Source: Sedimentisphaera salicampi
GTDB lineage: Bacteria > Planctomycetota > Phycisphaerae > Sedimentisphaerales > Sedimentisphaeraceae
Assembly: GCF_002117005.1 (NCBI RefSeq)
Contig: NZ_CP021023.1
Coordinates: 2,962,995-3,026,994 of the forward strand
DNA: 64,000 nt
Direction of reading: 5' to 3'
The notes below the pieces were generated by a model that had not been told where the DNA came from, did no database searches, and saw only the letters and a list, made by a program, of their open reading frames with translations. Below, one piece after another: positions 18,901 through 27,632 of the stretch; within the stretch, counting starts at the first letter, position 1; each line of letters starts with the position of its first letter. The position numbers and the translations under genes were made by a program.

Positions 18901-18984
18901 GCACAAATTTGCGGAATTTTTATACAAATATGCGTTGGTTTTGGTGTGTTTTATAGTATTTACATAGTAAGACGAAAGCTGATT
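18901..18984 (+). promoter_or_regulatory. Conserved upstream element A: TGCG direct repeat at 21 bp
   Basis: GCACAAATTTGCGG begins the element, with TGCG at 18910-18913 and again at 18931-18934, exactly 21 bp apart, separated by an AT tract with TTTTTATAC. The following 50 bp (TATAGTATTTACATAGTAAG, then GACGAAAGCTGATT) are also nearly the same as at 27430-27513. It lies 131 bp before the start of the 791-residue protein. The layout suits an operator followed by a promoter. The regulator is unknown; AraC-type binding is inferred from the spacing. See elements B (27430) and C (43499). Confidence 0.7.
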
Positions 18985-19114
18985 CAAGGTTAATTTATTT
19001 TATATGTAGATATCTATCCCAAAAAAGGGTTTGTATAATATTCAAGTGATTTAAAGCTGTCTGCAATAAAATAATCATTTGATATTTATCTTTTTTATGA
19101 AAGGACTCCGCACG

Positions 19115-21490
19115 ATGCTTATCCAAAAAATAAAATTTTTATGTTTAGTTATTATTTTATTTATTCTTTCTCATTCAGCTATTGGTGGAAACACGGGTGT
19201 TTATAAAGCCGACTTAGACCAGGATATTGCTGCGGACCGCTGGATTGAAATAGATCTTTACTGGTTTGACTACGATGATATGGAAGCCAGCGCTGAACAG
19301 TTCTGGGACCGTTACTACCCAATGTTCGAAAATATTGAAAACTGGAAGGGCGTGATTCTTAATGTCGGCTGGCTTATGGATACTGTATATGAGTGGCAGG
19401 GCAGCCTCAATAAAAAAATCGCCTTGCCCAAAGATATGGAGCACTGGCCGTTTATTAAGGATGAAGGACAGCTCACCGGCAATACTGAGCAGCGCAAGGA
19501 ACTTTGGAAACATCGTTTTGAGACACTGGACGGTTATAATGTTGTAAATTATGCTCCTTGGACCTACGGCGACTTGAAAAAACTTGTAACTATACTGAAA
19601 AAGGTTGGCCGAGACAAATATGGTCTTGAAGATATAAGGATTGGAATGCTTGCCCTTGGCTGGCGCAGCATTTATCATGGGGAGTTATCTGCTTTCTCTA
19701 AGACACATGAAAATGCTTATCTGAAACGCGGTATTAAGTGGGGAGTCCCCAATCTTATAGCGAAACTAAAAGAAGATCCGAGGGAATATGGAGCTTATCC
19801 TGACGGAATTCCCGAGGGTACTCCTTTAGTTGAATTTTTCGGCAAACAGTGGGGAGACCTCTCAAAAACAGTAGGACTCGATGCAATTGTGCTTCGTGAC
19901 AGCATCATGGGTGTCGGCATTTATGTAAGAAACGGCCCTTATGGCCGAACCCCGCCAGAAGAGCCAAAAAAAGTGTCTCAGTGGAGCCAGGCAACAGCTG
20001 ATCTGGTAAGACACACAAAACAGTCTAACCCTGAGGCCCTTGTCATCGGATACTCTTCTGCCGCAAGCGCTGTAGGAGACTGGCGGGTAAACTGTTTTGA
20101 CTTGGAAACTATAGCGAAAGAAGGTTACCTTGATGCATGGATAGACCAGAGCTGGGCAGGTGCATGGAATGAGGTAGGGCAAAGACCTCCGGAGTGGGCA
20201 AGTTTGTGGAACGCGCAGCGCCTTGGCTGGACTTATCAGCTTGGATACATTCTCGGCCACGCAGCCGTTTTAGCTGAAAGTGATGTTCGTCATTATTTCC
20301 TCACAGAAACGTTTGATGCATGGGAGTCTTGGGATATTATACACACCGCCGCTGACAGGCTTCGATGGGGCATCTGGGCGTATTCTCACGCTGCAGTAAA
20401 AACACCAAGCGGTTTGAAAATGCCCGCTGGAAGTTATATCTCTTGGTGCAATCAGGGGAAAAGGCTTCTCTCGGAGGAAGATGTTGATTTCATTGTAAAA
20501 CATACAAATGCAGCTTTGATTGATGCTCGAAATACGAAAGAAGTTTACGGGCCTACTCTGGTTTACAACAGAAGCGCCATGGAATGGCAGAATGAAAATT
20601 CACCGAATATAAAGATAAAAGAATGGATCGACGAACAGGCCGGCGCTGTTATGAAATGGTCGGTGCCAATTATGTCAATCACTAGGCTCGAATATCTCAA
20701 GGATGTCGAAAGTGATATGTTTATCGTCCAAACCCCTGTTCACATGGAAGACACCGAGAAGGAAAACCTAATTGAGCTTATCAAATCTGGCAAGCCCACA
20801 GCGATTTTTGGAAGCCCTGCAGGCGGTCTTGATAAAGATGTCGCAGAAATTATAGGTATCAAAACCAACTATAATACTACCGGCAAGCTTGAATTTATCG
20901 CTACTTTAAACGGGCAGGTAAAAGGAATCTTTGAAGGCCTTCCCAATACTTTTCCGCTGTATCATTATTTTACAAAGAACAAACTTACCAAACCGATTCA
21001 GACTCTGTACTGGGTTAAGCAGGAAAACCCAGCACTGGTGCTCAACAATTTAAAGGGAAAGAGCCTGCTTTTCTGGGATCCTCCGGAGTTTGCAACAAAT
21101 ATTCCATACGGTAACGCCGGCTCACTGGACCAGGACCTTGGAAGCCCTATACCATATTGCCTCACTGCAAGGGCAATAAATAAAATGAGCAAAGAAGCAG
21201 ATCTGTGTTATGTTGATCAGATAAAACCATACAGACCAATGCAGCTGTCCTGCTGGAAGACCAAAGACGGGCACTATCGCATCTTAGCCGGCAATCTTGA
21301 AGAGGGGATAAACCATAAATCTGACAAATGGGTGCACAATACTCTCAATATCCCCGAAAGTTTTGAATTACCGGATGTATTTACTGCTCAGGAGTTTTGG
21401 CAGGATTCAAAGTACGTGATAGGCGATAATAAGCTGAGGGTAGTACTGGATCAGGCTGAGACAAAGCTCTACATTTTGGAAAATGAGTAA
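19115..21490 (+). CDS. Secreted protein of unknown family, possible TIM-barrel glycosidase
   Basis: 791 residues from the ATG at 19115 (AAAGGA 10 bp upstream), with a signal peptide ending near SHSAIGG. I do not recognise the family. What can be seen: an N-terminal region with alternating hydrophobic strands and acidic/aromatic motifs (LYWFDYDD, GVILNVGWLMDTVYEW, IVLRDSIMG, DAWIDQSWAGAWNEVG, FLTETFDAWESWD). These resemble the strand ends of a glycoside hydrolase barrel. Then comes a flavodoxin-like stretch (MFIVQTPVHMEDTEKENLI and AIFGSPAGG), reminiscent of the middle domain of GH42-type enzymes. A C-terminal beta-rich region follows. It is the first gene of an operon with a URO-D-like protein, a GH2 enzyme and a sugar porter, so action on a glycan is likely. 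Catalytic residues cannot be assigned. Confidence 0.6.
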   Translation: MLIQKIKFLCLVIILFILSHSAIGGNTGVYKADLDQDIAADRWIEIDLYWFDYDDMEASAEQFWDRYYPMFENIENWKGVILNVGWLMDTVYEWQGSLNKKIALPKDMEHWPFIKDEGQLTGNTEQRKELWKHRFETLDGYNVVNYAPWTYGDLKKLVTILKKVGRDKYGLEDIRIGMLALGWRSIYHGELSAFSKTHENAYLKRGIKWGVPNLIAKLKEDPREYGAYPDGIPEGTPLVEFFGKQWGDLSKTVGLDAIVLRDSIMGVGIYVRNGPYGRTPPEEPKKVSQWSQATADLVRHTKQSNPEALVIGYSSAASAVGDWRVNCFDLETIAKEGYLDAWIDQSWAGAWNEVGQRPPEWASLWNAQRLGWTYQLGYILGHAAVLAESDVRHYFLTETFDAWESWDIIHTAADRLRWGIWAYSHAAVKTPSGLKMPAGSYISWCNQGKRLLSEEDVDFIVKHTNAALIDARNTKEVYGPTLVYNRSAMEWQNENSPNIKIKEWIDEQAGAVMKWSVPIMSITRLEYLKDVESDMFIVQTPVHMEDTEKENLIELIKSGKPTAIFGSPAGGLDKDVAEIIGIKTNYNTTGKLEFIATLNGQVKGIFEGLPNTFPLYHYFTKNKLTKPIQTLYWVKQENPALVLNNLKGKSLLFWDPPEFATNIPYGNAGSLDQDLGSPIPYCLTARAINKMSKEADLCYVDQIKPYRPMQLSCWKTKDGHYRILAGNLEEGINHKSDKWVHNTLNIPESFELPDVFTAQEFWQDSKYVIGDNKLRVVLDQAETKLYILENE

Positions 21491-21554
21491 GGCTCTTTTA
21501 GCCGAATTTAGGTTTAGACTAATAATAACATAGGTTAGCAAGAAAAGAACTGCA

Positions 21555-22643
21555 ATGGAAAATTATAGTAATAAAATCACTTTGACCACAAAAAATGATT
21601 TTGAAAAGGCGATGGAAAGGGTTTACGCTTGGTATAACAATGAAATTATAGACCGAGTGCCTGTTCAGTTTTCAGCAGCAAATGCTCAGTACAATGTTGA
21701 ATCAAAAGATAACCACACTCCGCAGGAGTGGAAAGAGATTTGGTTTGACACCGAAAGAGTGGTTGATTCTTTTATTGATTCTATAGAGGGCAGCCAATTT
21801 CTCGGTGAAACATTTCCGATTTACTGGCCTAACCTCGGGCCAGATATCTATGCGGCATTTTATGGCGGCGAGCTGACATACGGCGAAGTTACTTCCTGGT
21901 CCCATCCCATAGTTGAGGATTGGAGCGAGATAATAGGGCTCAAACTGGACAAGAGCAATAAGTATTTTAAGAAAATTGAAGAAATGACTCAGTGTGCTGT
22001 CGAAAAGTGCCACGGGAGGTATCTTGTGGGATACACTGATCTTCATCCTTCTATGGATTGTGTGTTGGCATGGAGGGGCATGGAGCAGTTGTGTTACGAT
22101 ATGATTGATACTCCAGATAAAGTAAGTGAGCTTTTGGAGATTGCATCTAGAGACTTCTACGACATCTTCGATCATTTTGATAAAATGCTTAAATCCCAAG
22201 GACATATTTCTGTTACTTGGCTTGGCCTCCCGAGTTATGGCAAATTCCATGTACCCAGCTGTGATTTTGCAACTATGATGTCGCCGGCACAGTTTGATAA
22301 ATTTGTGATGCCTTATCTTCTGGAGCAGATAAAACACATGGACCATAATGTATTTCATGTTGATGGAAGCGGAGTGGCAAGGCATATTGATAAGATACTG
22401 GATATGCCTGAAATTAACGGGATTCAATGGGTACAGGGAGTCGGAGAAGATGAACCCATAATGCAATGGTTAGATTTTATCAAAAAAATTCAGGCCGCAG
22501 GCAAGGGTGTTATGGTAGATCTCAAACTTCACGAACTGGATGAATTTATTGAAAAAATGTCTCCGAAAGGCATCTTCTTGTGTATTGGAGAAAGTGAGCC
22601 GGAAGTTCAGAAATCAATTATCAAAAAGCTGGAAAAATGGTAA
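21555..22643 (+). CDS. Uroporphyrinogen-decarboxylase (URO-D)-like protein, possible methyltransferase
   Basis: 362 residues, no signal peptide. Matches the URO-D/MtaA fold pattern: RVPVQFS near the N-terminus, MSPAQFDKFVMPYL (242-255), HVDGSGVARHI (268-278) and FLCIGESEPEV (341-351). H268 and C343 lie where zinc ligands sit in the cobalamin-dependent methyltransferase branch (MtaA, CmuA). It is not HemE: the N-terminal substrate arginines of true decarboxylases are not apparent, and no heme gene is nearby. It lies 64 bp after the unknown secreted protein and before a GH2 gene. A role in demethylating or modifying a sugar or related compound is a guess from context. No corrinoid protein is seen in the window. 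Confidence 0.75.
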   Translation: MENYSNKITLTTKNDFEKAMERVYAWYNNEIIDRVPVQFSAANAQYNVESKDNHTPQEWKEIWFDTERVVDSFIDSIEGSQFLGETFPIYWPNLGPDIYAAFYGGELTYGEVTSWSHPIVEDWSEIIGLKLDKSNKYFKKIEEMTQCAVEKCHGRYLVGYTDLHPSMDCVLAWRGMEQLCYDMIDTPDKVSELLEIASRDFYDIFDHFDKMLKSQGHISVTWLGLPSYGKFHVPSCDFATMMSPAQFDKFVMPYLLEQIKHMDHNVFHVDGSGVARHIDKILDMPEINGIQWVQGVGEDEPIMQWLDFIKKIQAAGKGVMVDLKLHELDEFIEKMSPKGIFLCIGESEPEVQKSIIKKLEKW

Positions 22644-22779
22644 AGCTGAATCCCTACATATTTCAACGGTAAGGGATACAGTTAGATGTCTATGGTGTAA
22701 TTACTCTGCCTGTTAAAATGGCTTATCAGTGCAGAGGGGTAAAAGGTATAAAATAATTTCTCTATTAAGGATTTGTTCT

Positions 22780-25743
22780 ATGATACTCAATAAGTCGCCA
22801 AATAATTTCAAGTCGTGCCTTTTTTTTACGTTTACTTTCTTAATTTTGCTTCAGGTGAGTTTTGGGGCAGAAAAAAAACAAATTGACCTCAGCGGCGAAT
22901 GGTCTTTTAAAATAGACCGCGAAAACGTGGGTGTTAGTGAAAAATGGTTCAAAAATGATTTGCCTGATGAAATCAATTTGCCGGGCAGTATGCAGGAGCA
23001 GGGCTACGGCAATAATGTAACTGCGAAGACTGGATGGATCGCTGATTCAAGCGGCGTTGGGCCGATGACTGATGCTGAGATGGGCTATGATCAAGTGGAA
23101 GCTAAATCAAAATATCCAAGCTGGTTTACTCACCCTATGTATGCTGAATATCGTCAGACTGATAACCTGAGGTATCCTTACTGGCTTCAGCCTGAAAAAC
23201 ATTATGTAGGGCCGGCTTGGTATCAGAAAGAGATTAACATTCCAGAGCAGTGGCAAGGCAGGAGAGTTACATTGACATTGGAAAGATGCCACTGGAAAAG
23301 TGATGTCTGGATTGATGGTGTAAAAGTAGGAACAAATGATTCTTTGGTAAGCTCTCATGTTTATGATCTGAAAGATTTTGTCTCCCCCGGAAAACATAAG
23401 CTCACCATCAGAATCGATAATTCAATGATTTACAAAGTTGGATATAATTCTCACATCGTTTCTGATCATACACAAAGCGCATGGAACGGTATTATCGGAA
23501 ATATTTTTCTCAAAGCAGAGCCGCTGGTATGGCTGGAAGATGTGCAGGTGTATCCCAATGTCAAAAATAAGACTGCCAGAGTGCAATTCAAAATGAACAA
23601 TGAGACTTACAACGATGTTGAAATGGCTGTTACGATAAATGCACGAAGCTTCAATTCTGATAAAATGCACAAACCTGAACCTGTTACAACAAATATAAAT
23701 GCAAGAGAAGGTGAGACTATCGTTAATATGGTTTATCCGATGTCTGGTGAAGTTCAATTGTGGAATGAATTTAACCCCGCTCTTTACAAACTAAGCATTG
23801 AAGCTGTTCCTTCCGATGACAGGATAAGAAGCTGCAGAAAAGAAGTTTCATTCGGGATGCGTCAAGTAGGAACAGAGGGCACAAGAATCGAGATCAACGG
23901 CCGGAAAATATTTTTGCGGGGAATTGAAGAATGTTGCATTTTCCCAAAAACAGGTTATCCGCCGACAGATGTTGAATCCTGGCGAAGGATTATGAAAATC
24001 AGCAAAAAATGGGGCATGAATCATCTCCGTTTTCATTCGTGGTGCCCGCCTGATGCGGCATTTCAGGCAGCTGATCTTGAAGGGGTTTATGTTGAGGTTT
24101 CGTTTTTCTGGACAAGATTCGAAGATGAATCGGTTTACCGTTTCCTTCGAAGGGAAGCCCGCCGTGCTATGAGTCAGTATGGCAATCATCCCTCCTTCAT
24201 ACTTCTATCGCCCGGCCAGGAATGCTGGATGGCGGGCAAGGATATGCTGGAGATGTTCAGAGATTGGAAAAGAGATGACAGAAGGCTTTACAGCGGGCCG
24301 GGGAATTCTAATTGGCTGATAAAGCCTCGGATAAAAGAAGAATATCAATACTATGCTGCCCGACATTATGACGGCCATAGGACTCGTTATCAGGCCGGTT
24401 GGCCCCCAACACCAGACGGCACATATTTCACATCAATGCCTCCTCAGACCGTTGTTGACTATGAGAAGGCAGTACAGGCTTTTGGAAGCAAACCTTTGAT
24501 CACCTACGAAGTTGTCCAGCGGTGCAGTTATCCAGACTTGGATGATGCTGACAAATACACTGGTTCGTTTGATGCTGCTTATCTGGATATCGCCAGAGAT
24601 CAGCTCAAAGAAAGGGGGATGCTTAAGCAGGCAGATGATTTTGTCGCTGCTTCAGGTAAGTGGCAGGTAAAGCAGTTCAAGGAAGAAATTGAAGCGGCAC
24701 TGAGGACAAAAGGGGTTGCAGGATTTCAGCTTTTAGGCATTCAGGATTTTCCCGGGCAGGGAGCGGCATTAGTTGGCGTTATTGATGCCTTCTGGGACAA
24801 CAAGGGATATGTAAGTGAAAAAGACTTCCGTCAGTTCTGTGATGTTACTGTTCCGCTTGCACGCATGGAAAAAAGGGTATGGGAAAGGAGCGAAACTTTC
24901 AAAGCCGGAATTGAGATAGCTAACTTCGCAAGAGAAAAATATGAAAATATGAGCATTATTTGCAAGGTCAAATCAGATGAAGGAAAAGAATTGCAAGCTG
25001 AAAGGCTTGCAAAGATGGATATACCGATTGGAAACGGCTTTAATGCAGGTGATTTTGAAGTGAGCTTGGCGGATTATACCCCGGGCAAATATGTCCTTGA
25101 AGTGCAGCTGGCTAATACCGATTACAAAAATACATGGGATTTCTGGGTTTATCCTGATGATGTGAATATGCCATCAGCTGGTGATATAATGATAACAAAA
25201 GACTTTGATGAAAATACAATTAACCATCTTGAAGCAGGGAAAAAAGTGCTTCTGCTTCCTGAACGGAACAAAGTAGCCGGCGGGATGCCTCAGTGTTTCT
25301 CAAGTATTTACTGGAACTGCCCTTGGACAGGCGGGGGTGAATCCCAGACTATGGGAATATTGTGTAATCCAGAGCATAAGCTCTTCGAGAGTTTTCCTAC
25401 AGACTCTCATTCAAATTGGCAGTGGTATGAGCTGCTGATTGACGCAAGGCCCATGATCCTTGACCAGTGGGGCATGGAAAATAACTGGCCTAAAGATTAT
25501 CGTCCTCTAGTTCAGTTGGTTAATGACTGGAATACGAACAAGAAGTTATCTGTGCTTTCTGAGTGTAAAATCGGTAACGGCAAGCTTGTTATCTGTTCGA
25601 TGGATATTGAAAATGACCTTGAGAACAGGATTGTCGCAAGGCAGTTCAGGTATAGTTTGCTGAATTACATGAAAAGCAGTGAATTCGACCCGCAGACCAA
25701 GGTCGGTAAGCAGCAGATCGATGGGCTGTTCAAAAGCGATTGA
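22780..25743 (+). CDS. GH2-family glycosidase with altered acid/base motif
   Basis: 987 residues from the ATG at 22780 (AAGGA 8 bp upstream), with a signal peptide ending at VSFGA. Domain order matches the 3955-7710 gene: IDLSGEWSF sandwich, immunoglobulin-like domain, TIM barrel (INGRKIFLRGIEECC), and a C-terminal module with WNCPWTGGG and NWQWYELL, but no discoidin domains. The putative acid/base is E481 in LLSPGQECWM, where the almost invariant Asn before Glu is Gln. The nucleophile is E577 in ITYEVVQ. An insertion near WIADSS (about residues 85-130) is shared in kind with the other two paralogues. It lies between the URO-D-like gene and the MFS gene. Substrate unknown; activity may differ from classical GH2. 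Confidence 0.82.
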   Translation: MILNKSPNNFKSCLFFTFTFLILLQVSFGAEKKQIDLSGEWSFKIDRENVGVSEKWFKNDLPDEINLPGSMQEQGYGNNVTAKTGWIADSSGVGPMTDAEMGYDQVEAKSKYPSWFTHPMYAEYRQTDNLRYPYWLQPEKHYVGPAWYQKEINIPEQWQGRRVTLTLERCHWKSDVWIDGVKVGTNDSLVSSHVYDLKDFVSPGKHKLTIRIDNSMIYKVGYNSHIVSDHTQSAWNGIIGNIFLKAEPLVWLEDVQVYPNVKNKTARVQFKMNNETYNDVEMAVTINARSFNSDKMHKPEPVTTNINAREGETIVNMVYPMSGEVQLWNEFNPALYKLSIEAVPSDDRIRSCRKEVSFGMRQVGTEGTRIEINGRKIFLRGIEECCIFPKTGYPPTDVESWRRIMKISKKWGMNHLRFHSWCPPDAAFQAADLEGVYVEVSFFWTRFEDESVYRFLRREARRAMSQYGNHPSFILLSPGQECWMAGKDMLEMFRDWKRDDRRLYSGPGNSNWLIKPRIKEEYQYYAARHYDGHRTRYQAGWPPTPDGTYFTSMPPQTVVDYEKAVQAFGSKPLITYEVVQRCSYPDLDDADKYTGSFDAAYLDIARDQLKERGMLKQADDFVAASGKWQVKQFKEEIEAALRTKGVAGFQLLGIQDFPGQGAALVGVIDAFWDNKGYVSEKDFRQFCDVTVPLARMEKRVWERSETFKAGIEIANFAREKYENMSIICKVKSDEGKELQAERLAKMDIPIGNGFNAGDFEVSLADYTPGKYVLEVQLANTDYKNTWDFWVYPDDVNMPSAGDIMITKDFDENTINHLEAGKKVLLLPERNKVAGGMPQCFSSIYWNCPWTGGGESQTMGILCNPEHKLFESFPTDSHSNWQWYELLIDARPMILDQWGMENNWPKDYRPLVQLVNDWNTNKKLSVLSECKIGNGKLVICSMDIENDLENRIVARQFRYSLLNYMKSSEFDPQTKVGKQQIDGLFKSD

Positions 25744-25865
25744 TAACACGTCCATATAATTATGGTTCAAATTTATTAAATAAAATGCTGCTGGCTGGTA
25801 CAGAAAAATGTATTCAGGGTGCTTCCCGGGCCTTGCATTACTAAAAAATGAAATAAGGAGAAAAA

Positions 25866-27269
25866 ATGGGCGAAGAGAAAAATTCTAATCTCAGTAAGAG
25901 TTATCTTCTGGGCATATCGCTTGCAGCGGCTCTGGGCGGGCTGCTTTTCGGTTACGATCTTGTTGTAATCGGGGGAGCTAAGGAATTTTACGAATTAACC
26001 TTCGGTCTCAGCAGTCCGGTTATTAAGGGCTGGGCAGTTAGCAGCTGCATAGTAGGCTGCATAGTTGGTGCGTTTTTTGTCGGCAAGCCTGCTGATTTGT
26101 TCGGCAGAAAGATGATGCTTTCCATCGCTGCAATCCTTTTCTTGATTTCAGCAGTTGGTTCTGGATATGCACCTTCATTCTTACAATTTATAATATACCG
26201 AATAATCGGAGGTATTGGCATGGGGATGGCTTCCACAATCTCTCCAATGTATATCTCTGAGCTCTCGCCTGAATCTATACGAGGTAGGTTTGTTTCCCTG
26301 CAGCAGCTCAACATCGTTATTGGCATTCTTCTTGCCCAGCTGGTAAATTATCTCATTCTGAAATCACATCCAATCCCGGAAGACGTAAGCGGGGCGGCTT
26401 TGCTTGACACATGGAACGGGCAAACCGGCTGGCGTTTGATGTTTCTTGCTGAAGGGTTCTGGGCGCTCCTGTTTTTCTTTTGCATGCTCTTTGTGCCCCA
26501 CAGTCCAAGGTGGCTTTGTAAGGTTGAGAGAGAAGAGGAAGCAGGAAATGTTCTCAGGCGAATCGGGGGTGAGGATTATTCCAAAATGTATCTCGCTGAT
26601 ATCAAAGATTCACTTAAAGGCGGGCATCATATAAATGAGTTTGCCGAAATCCTTAAACCTAAAGTAGCAAAGATTGTTGTTGTGGGGATTTTTATTGCGA
26701 TTTTTTCACAGTGGTGCGGGATTAATGTAATTTTCAACTATGCCCATGATATTTTCAAAGCAGCCGGCTATAATGTCAGCGGCGTGCTCTTTAATCTGCT
26801 TATTGTAGGTATAACGAATTTCCTGTTTACAATTGTAGCGATGGTTTCGATAGACAAGCTTGGAAGAAAGAAGCTTATACTTGCAGGTGCAGTAACTCTC
26901 GGAGTATCCTATACACTCCTTGGGGTTTGTTTTAATATCGGCAGCCAAGGGATCCATGTGCTTGGTCTAGTGCTGCTTTCAATAGCATTTTTCGCCTCAA
27001 GTATCGGCCCAGTAACTTGGGTTCTTCTTTCAGAAATATTTCCAAACAAAATTCGAGGGCTTGCAACTTCAATTGCAGTTTTTGCTATGTGGATAGCTAA
27101 TTTCCTGCTTGCTCTGACATTCCCAAGCTTGATTTCAAGCCTTGATTTTGACAAAACCTTCTGGCTTTATGCATCAATTTGTTTTCTGGGAGCAGTTTTT
27201 ATAAAGCTGTGTGTACCTGAGACTAAAGGGAAGACCCTTGAGCAGATTGAAAGGGAGATTACTGGATAA
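25866..27269 (+). CDS. MFS sugar porter (SP family, XylE-like)
   Basis: 467 residues with twelve hydrophobic segments. Sugar-porter signatures are complete: GGLLFGYDLVVIGG (20-33), DLFGRK, MYISELSPESIRGR and the C-terminal PETKGKTLEQIE. It should import a monosaccharide or short oligosaccharide by proton symport across the inner membrane. ATG at 25866 after ATAAGGAG. It closes the operon with the unknown secreted protein, the URO-D-like protein and the GH2 enzyme, so it probably carries their product. No terminator is obvious after it; the next conserved element starts 160 bp later. Confidence 0.92.
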   Translation: MGEEKNSNLSKSYLLGISLAAALGGLLFGYDLVVIGGAKEFYELTFGLSSPVIKGWAVSSCIVGCIVGAFFVGKPADLFGRKMMLSIAAILFLISAVGSGYAPSFLQFIIYRIIGGIGMGMASTISPMYISELSPESIRGRFVSLQQLNIVIGILLAQLVNYLILKSHPIPEDVSGAALLDTWNGQTGWRLMFLAEGFWALLFFFCMLFVPHSPRWLCKVEREEEAGNVLRRIGGEDYSKMYLADIKDSLKGGHHINEFAEILKPKVAKIVVVGIFIAIFSQWCGINVIFNYAHDIFKAAGYNVSGVLFNLLIVGITNFLFTIVAMVSIDKLGRKKLILAGAVTLGVSYTLLGVCFNIGSQGIHVLGLVLLSIAFFASSIGPVTWVLLSEIFPNKIRGLATSIAVFAMWIANFLLALTFPSLISSLDFDKTFWLYASICFLGAVFIKLCVPETKGKTLEQIEREITG

Positions 27270-27429
27270 ACAAAAAGGGCGGTGCAAAGCAATTATGCAA
27301 AAAAGGAAAGGCTTAAACAGATATTTAGTAAGTATCCCTGCTGGCAGAGAAGTTGAATTTTTAATTTCTAATCCAAAACTGAGAAGATGTAATATATTAG
27401 ACAGGATCAAAGGGATGATTCTACAAATT

Positions 27430-27513
27430 GCGCAAATTTGCGGAATTTTTATACGAATCTGCGTTGGTTTTTGTGTAACTTATAGTATATATATAGTAAG
27501 ACGGAAGCTGATT
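27430..27513 (+). promoter_or_regulatory. Conserved upstream element B: TGCG direct repeat at 21 bp
   Basis: Nearly identical to element A at 18901. TGCG occurs at 27439-27442 and 27460-27463 (21 bp apart). The left half is a perfect 12-bp palindrome, CGCAAATTTGCG (27431-27442). The shared part runs on through TATAGTATATATATAGTAAG to GCTGATT. It lies 120 bp before the first LamG gene and probably drives the 27.6-37.3 kb operon. The rest of the 364-bp gap (27270-27632) shows no gene. Confidence 0.7.
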
Positions 27514-27632
27514 TAAAGGCTCTTAGGCTTTTTGTGCTTTTGATGTATATTTGCTTTGGTGTTTAAAAGCAGGAGCTTTGTTTAATTGGTGTTCAATTAA
27601 GTGTTTTTTATTCTTTTAAAAGAGGTGTTACA

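Noticed and set aside
18719-18993. Plus-strand short frames before the 19-kb operon
   Set aside because: They lack a binding site; the part resembling 27430-27513 is better explained as a shared regulatory element, though a short peptide is kept open in the findings.
21481-21520. GGCT-CTTTT-AGCC hairpin after the 791-residue protein gene
   Set aside because: A 4-bp stem without a proper T-run is too weak for a terminator; the next gene follows closely and is probably cotranscribed.
21702-22466. 254-codon minus-strand frame opposite the URO-D-like gene
   Set aside because: Antisense to a well supported gene, rich in His/Ile/Tyr as expected for a shadow frame, no domain seen.
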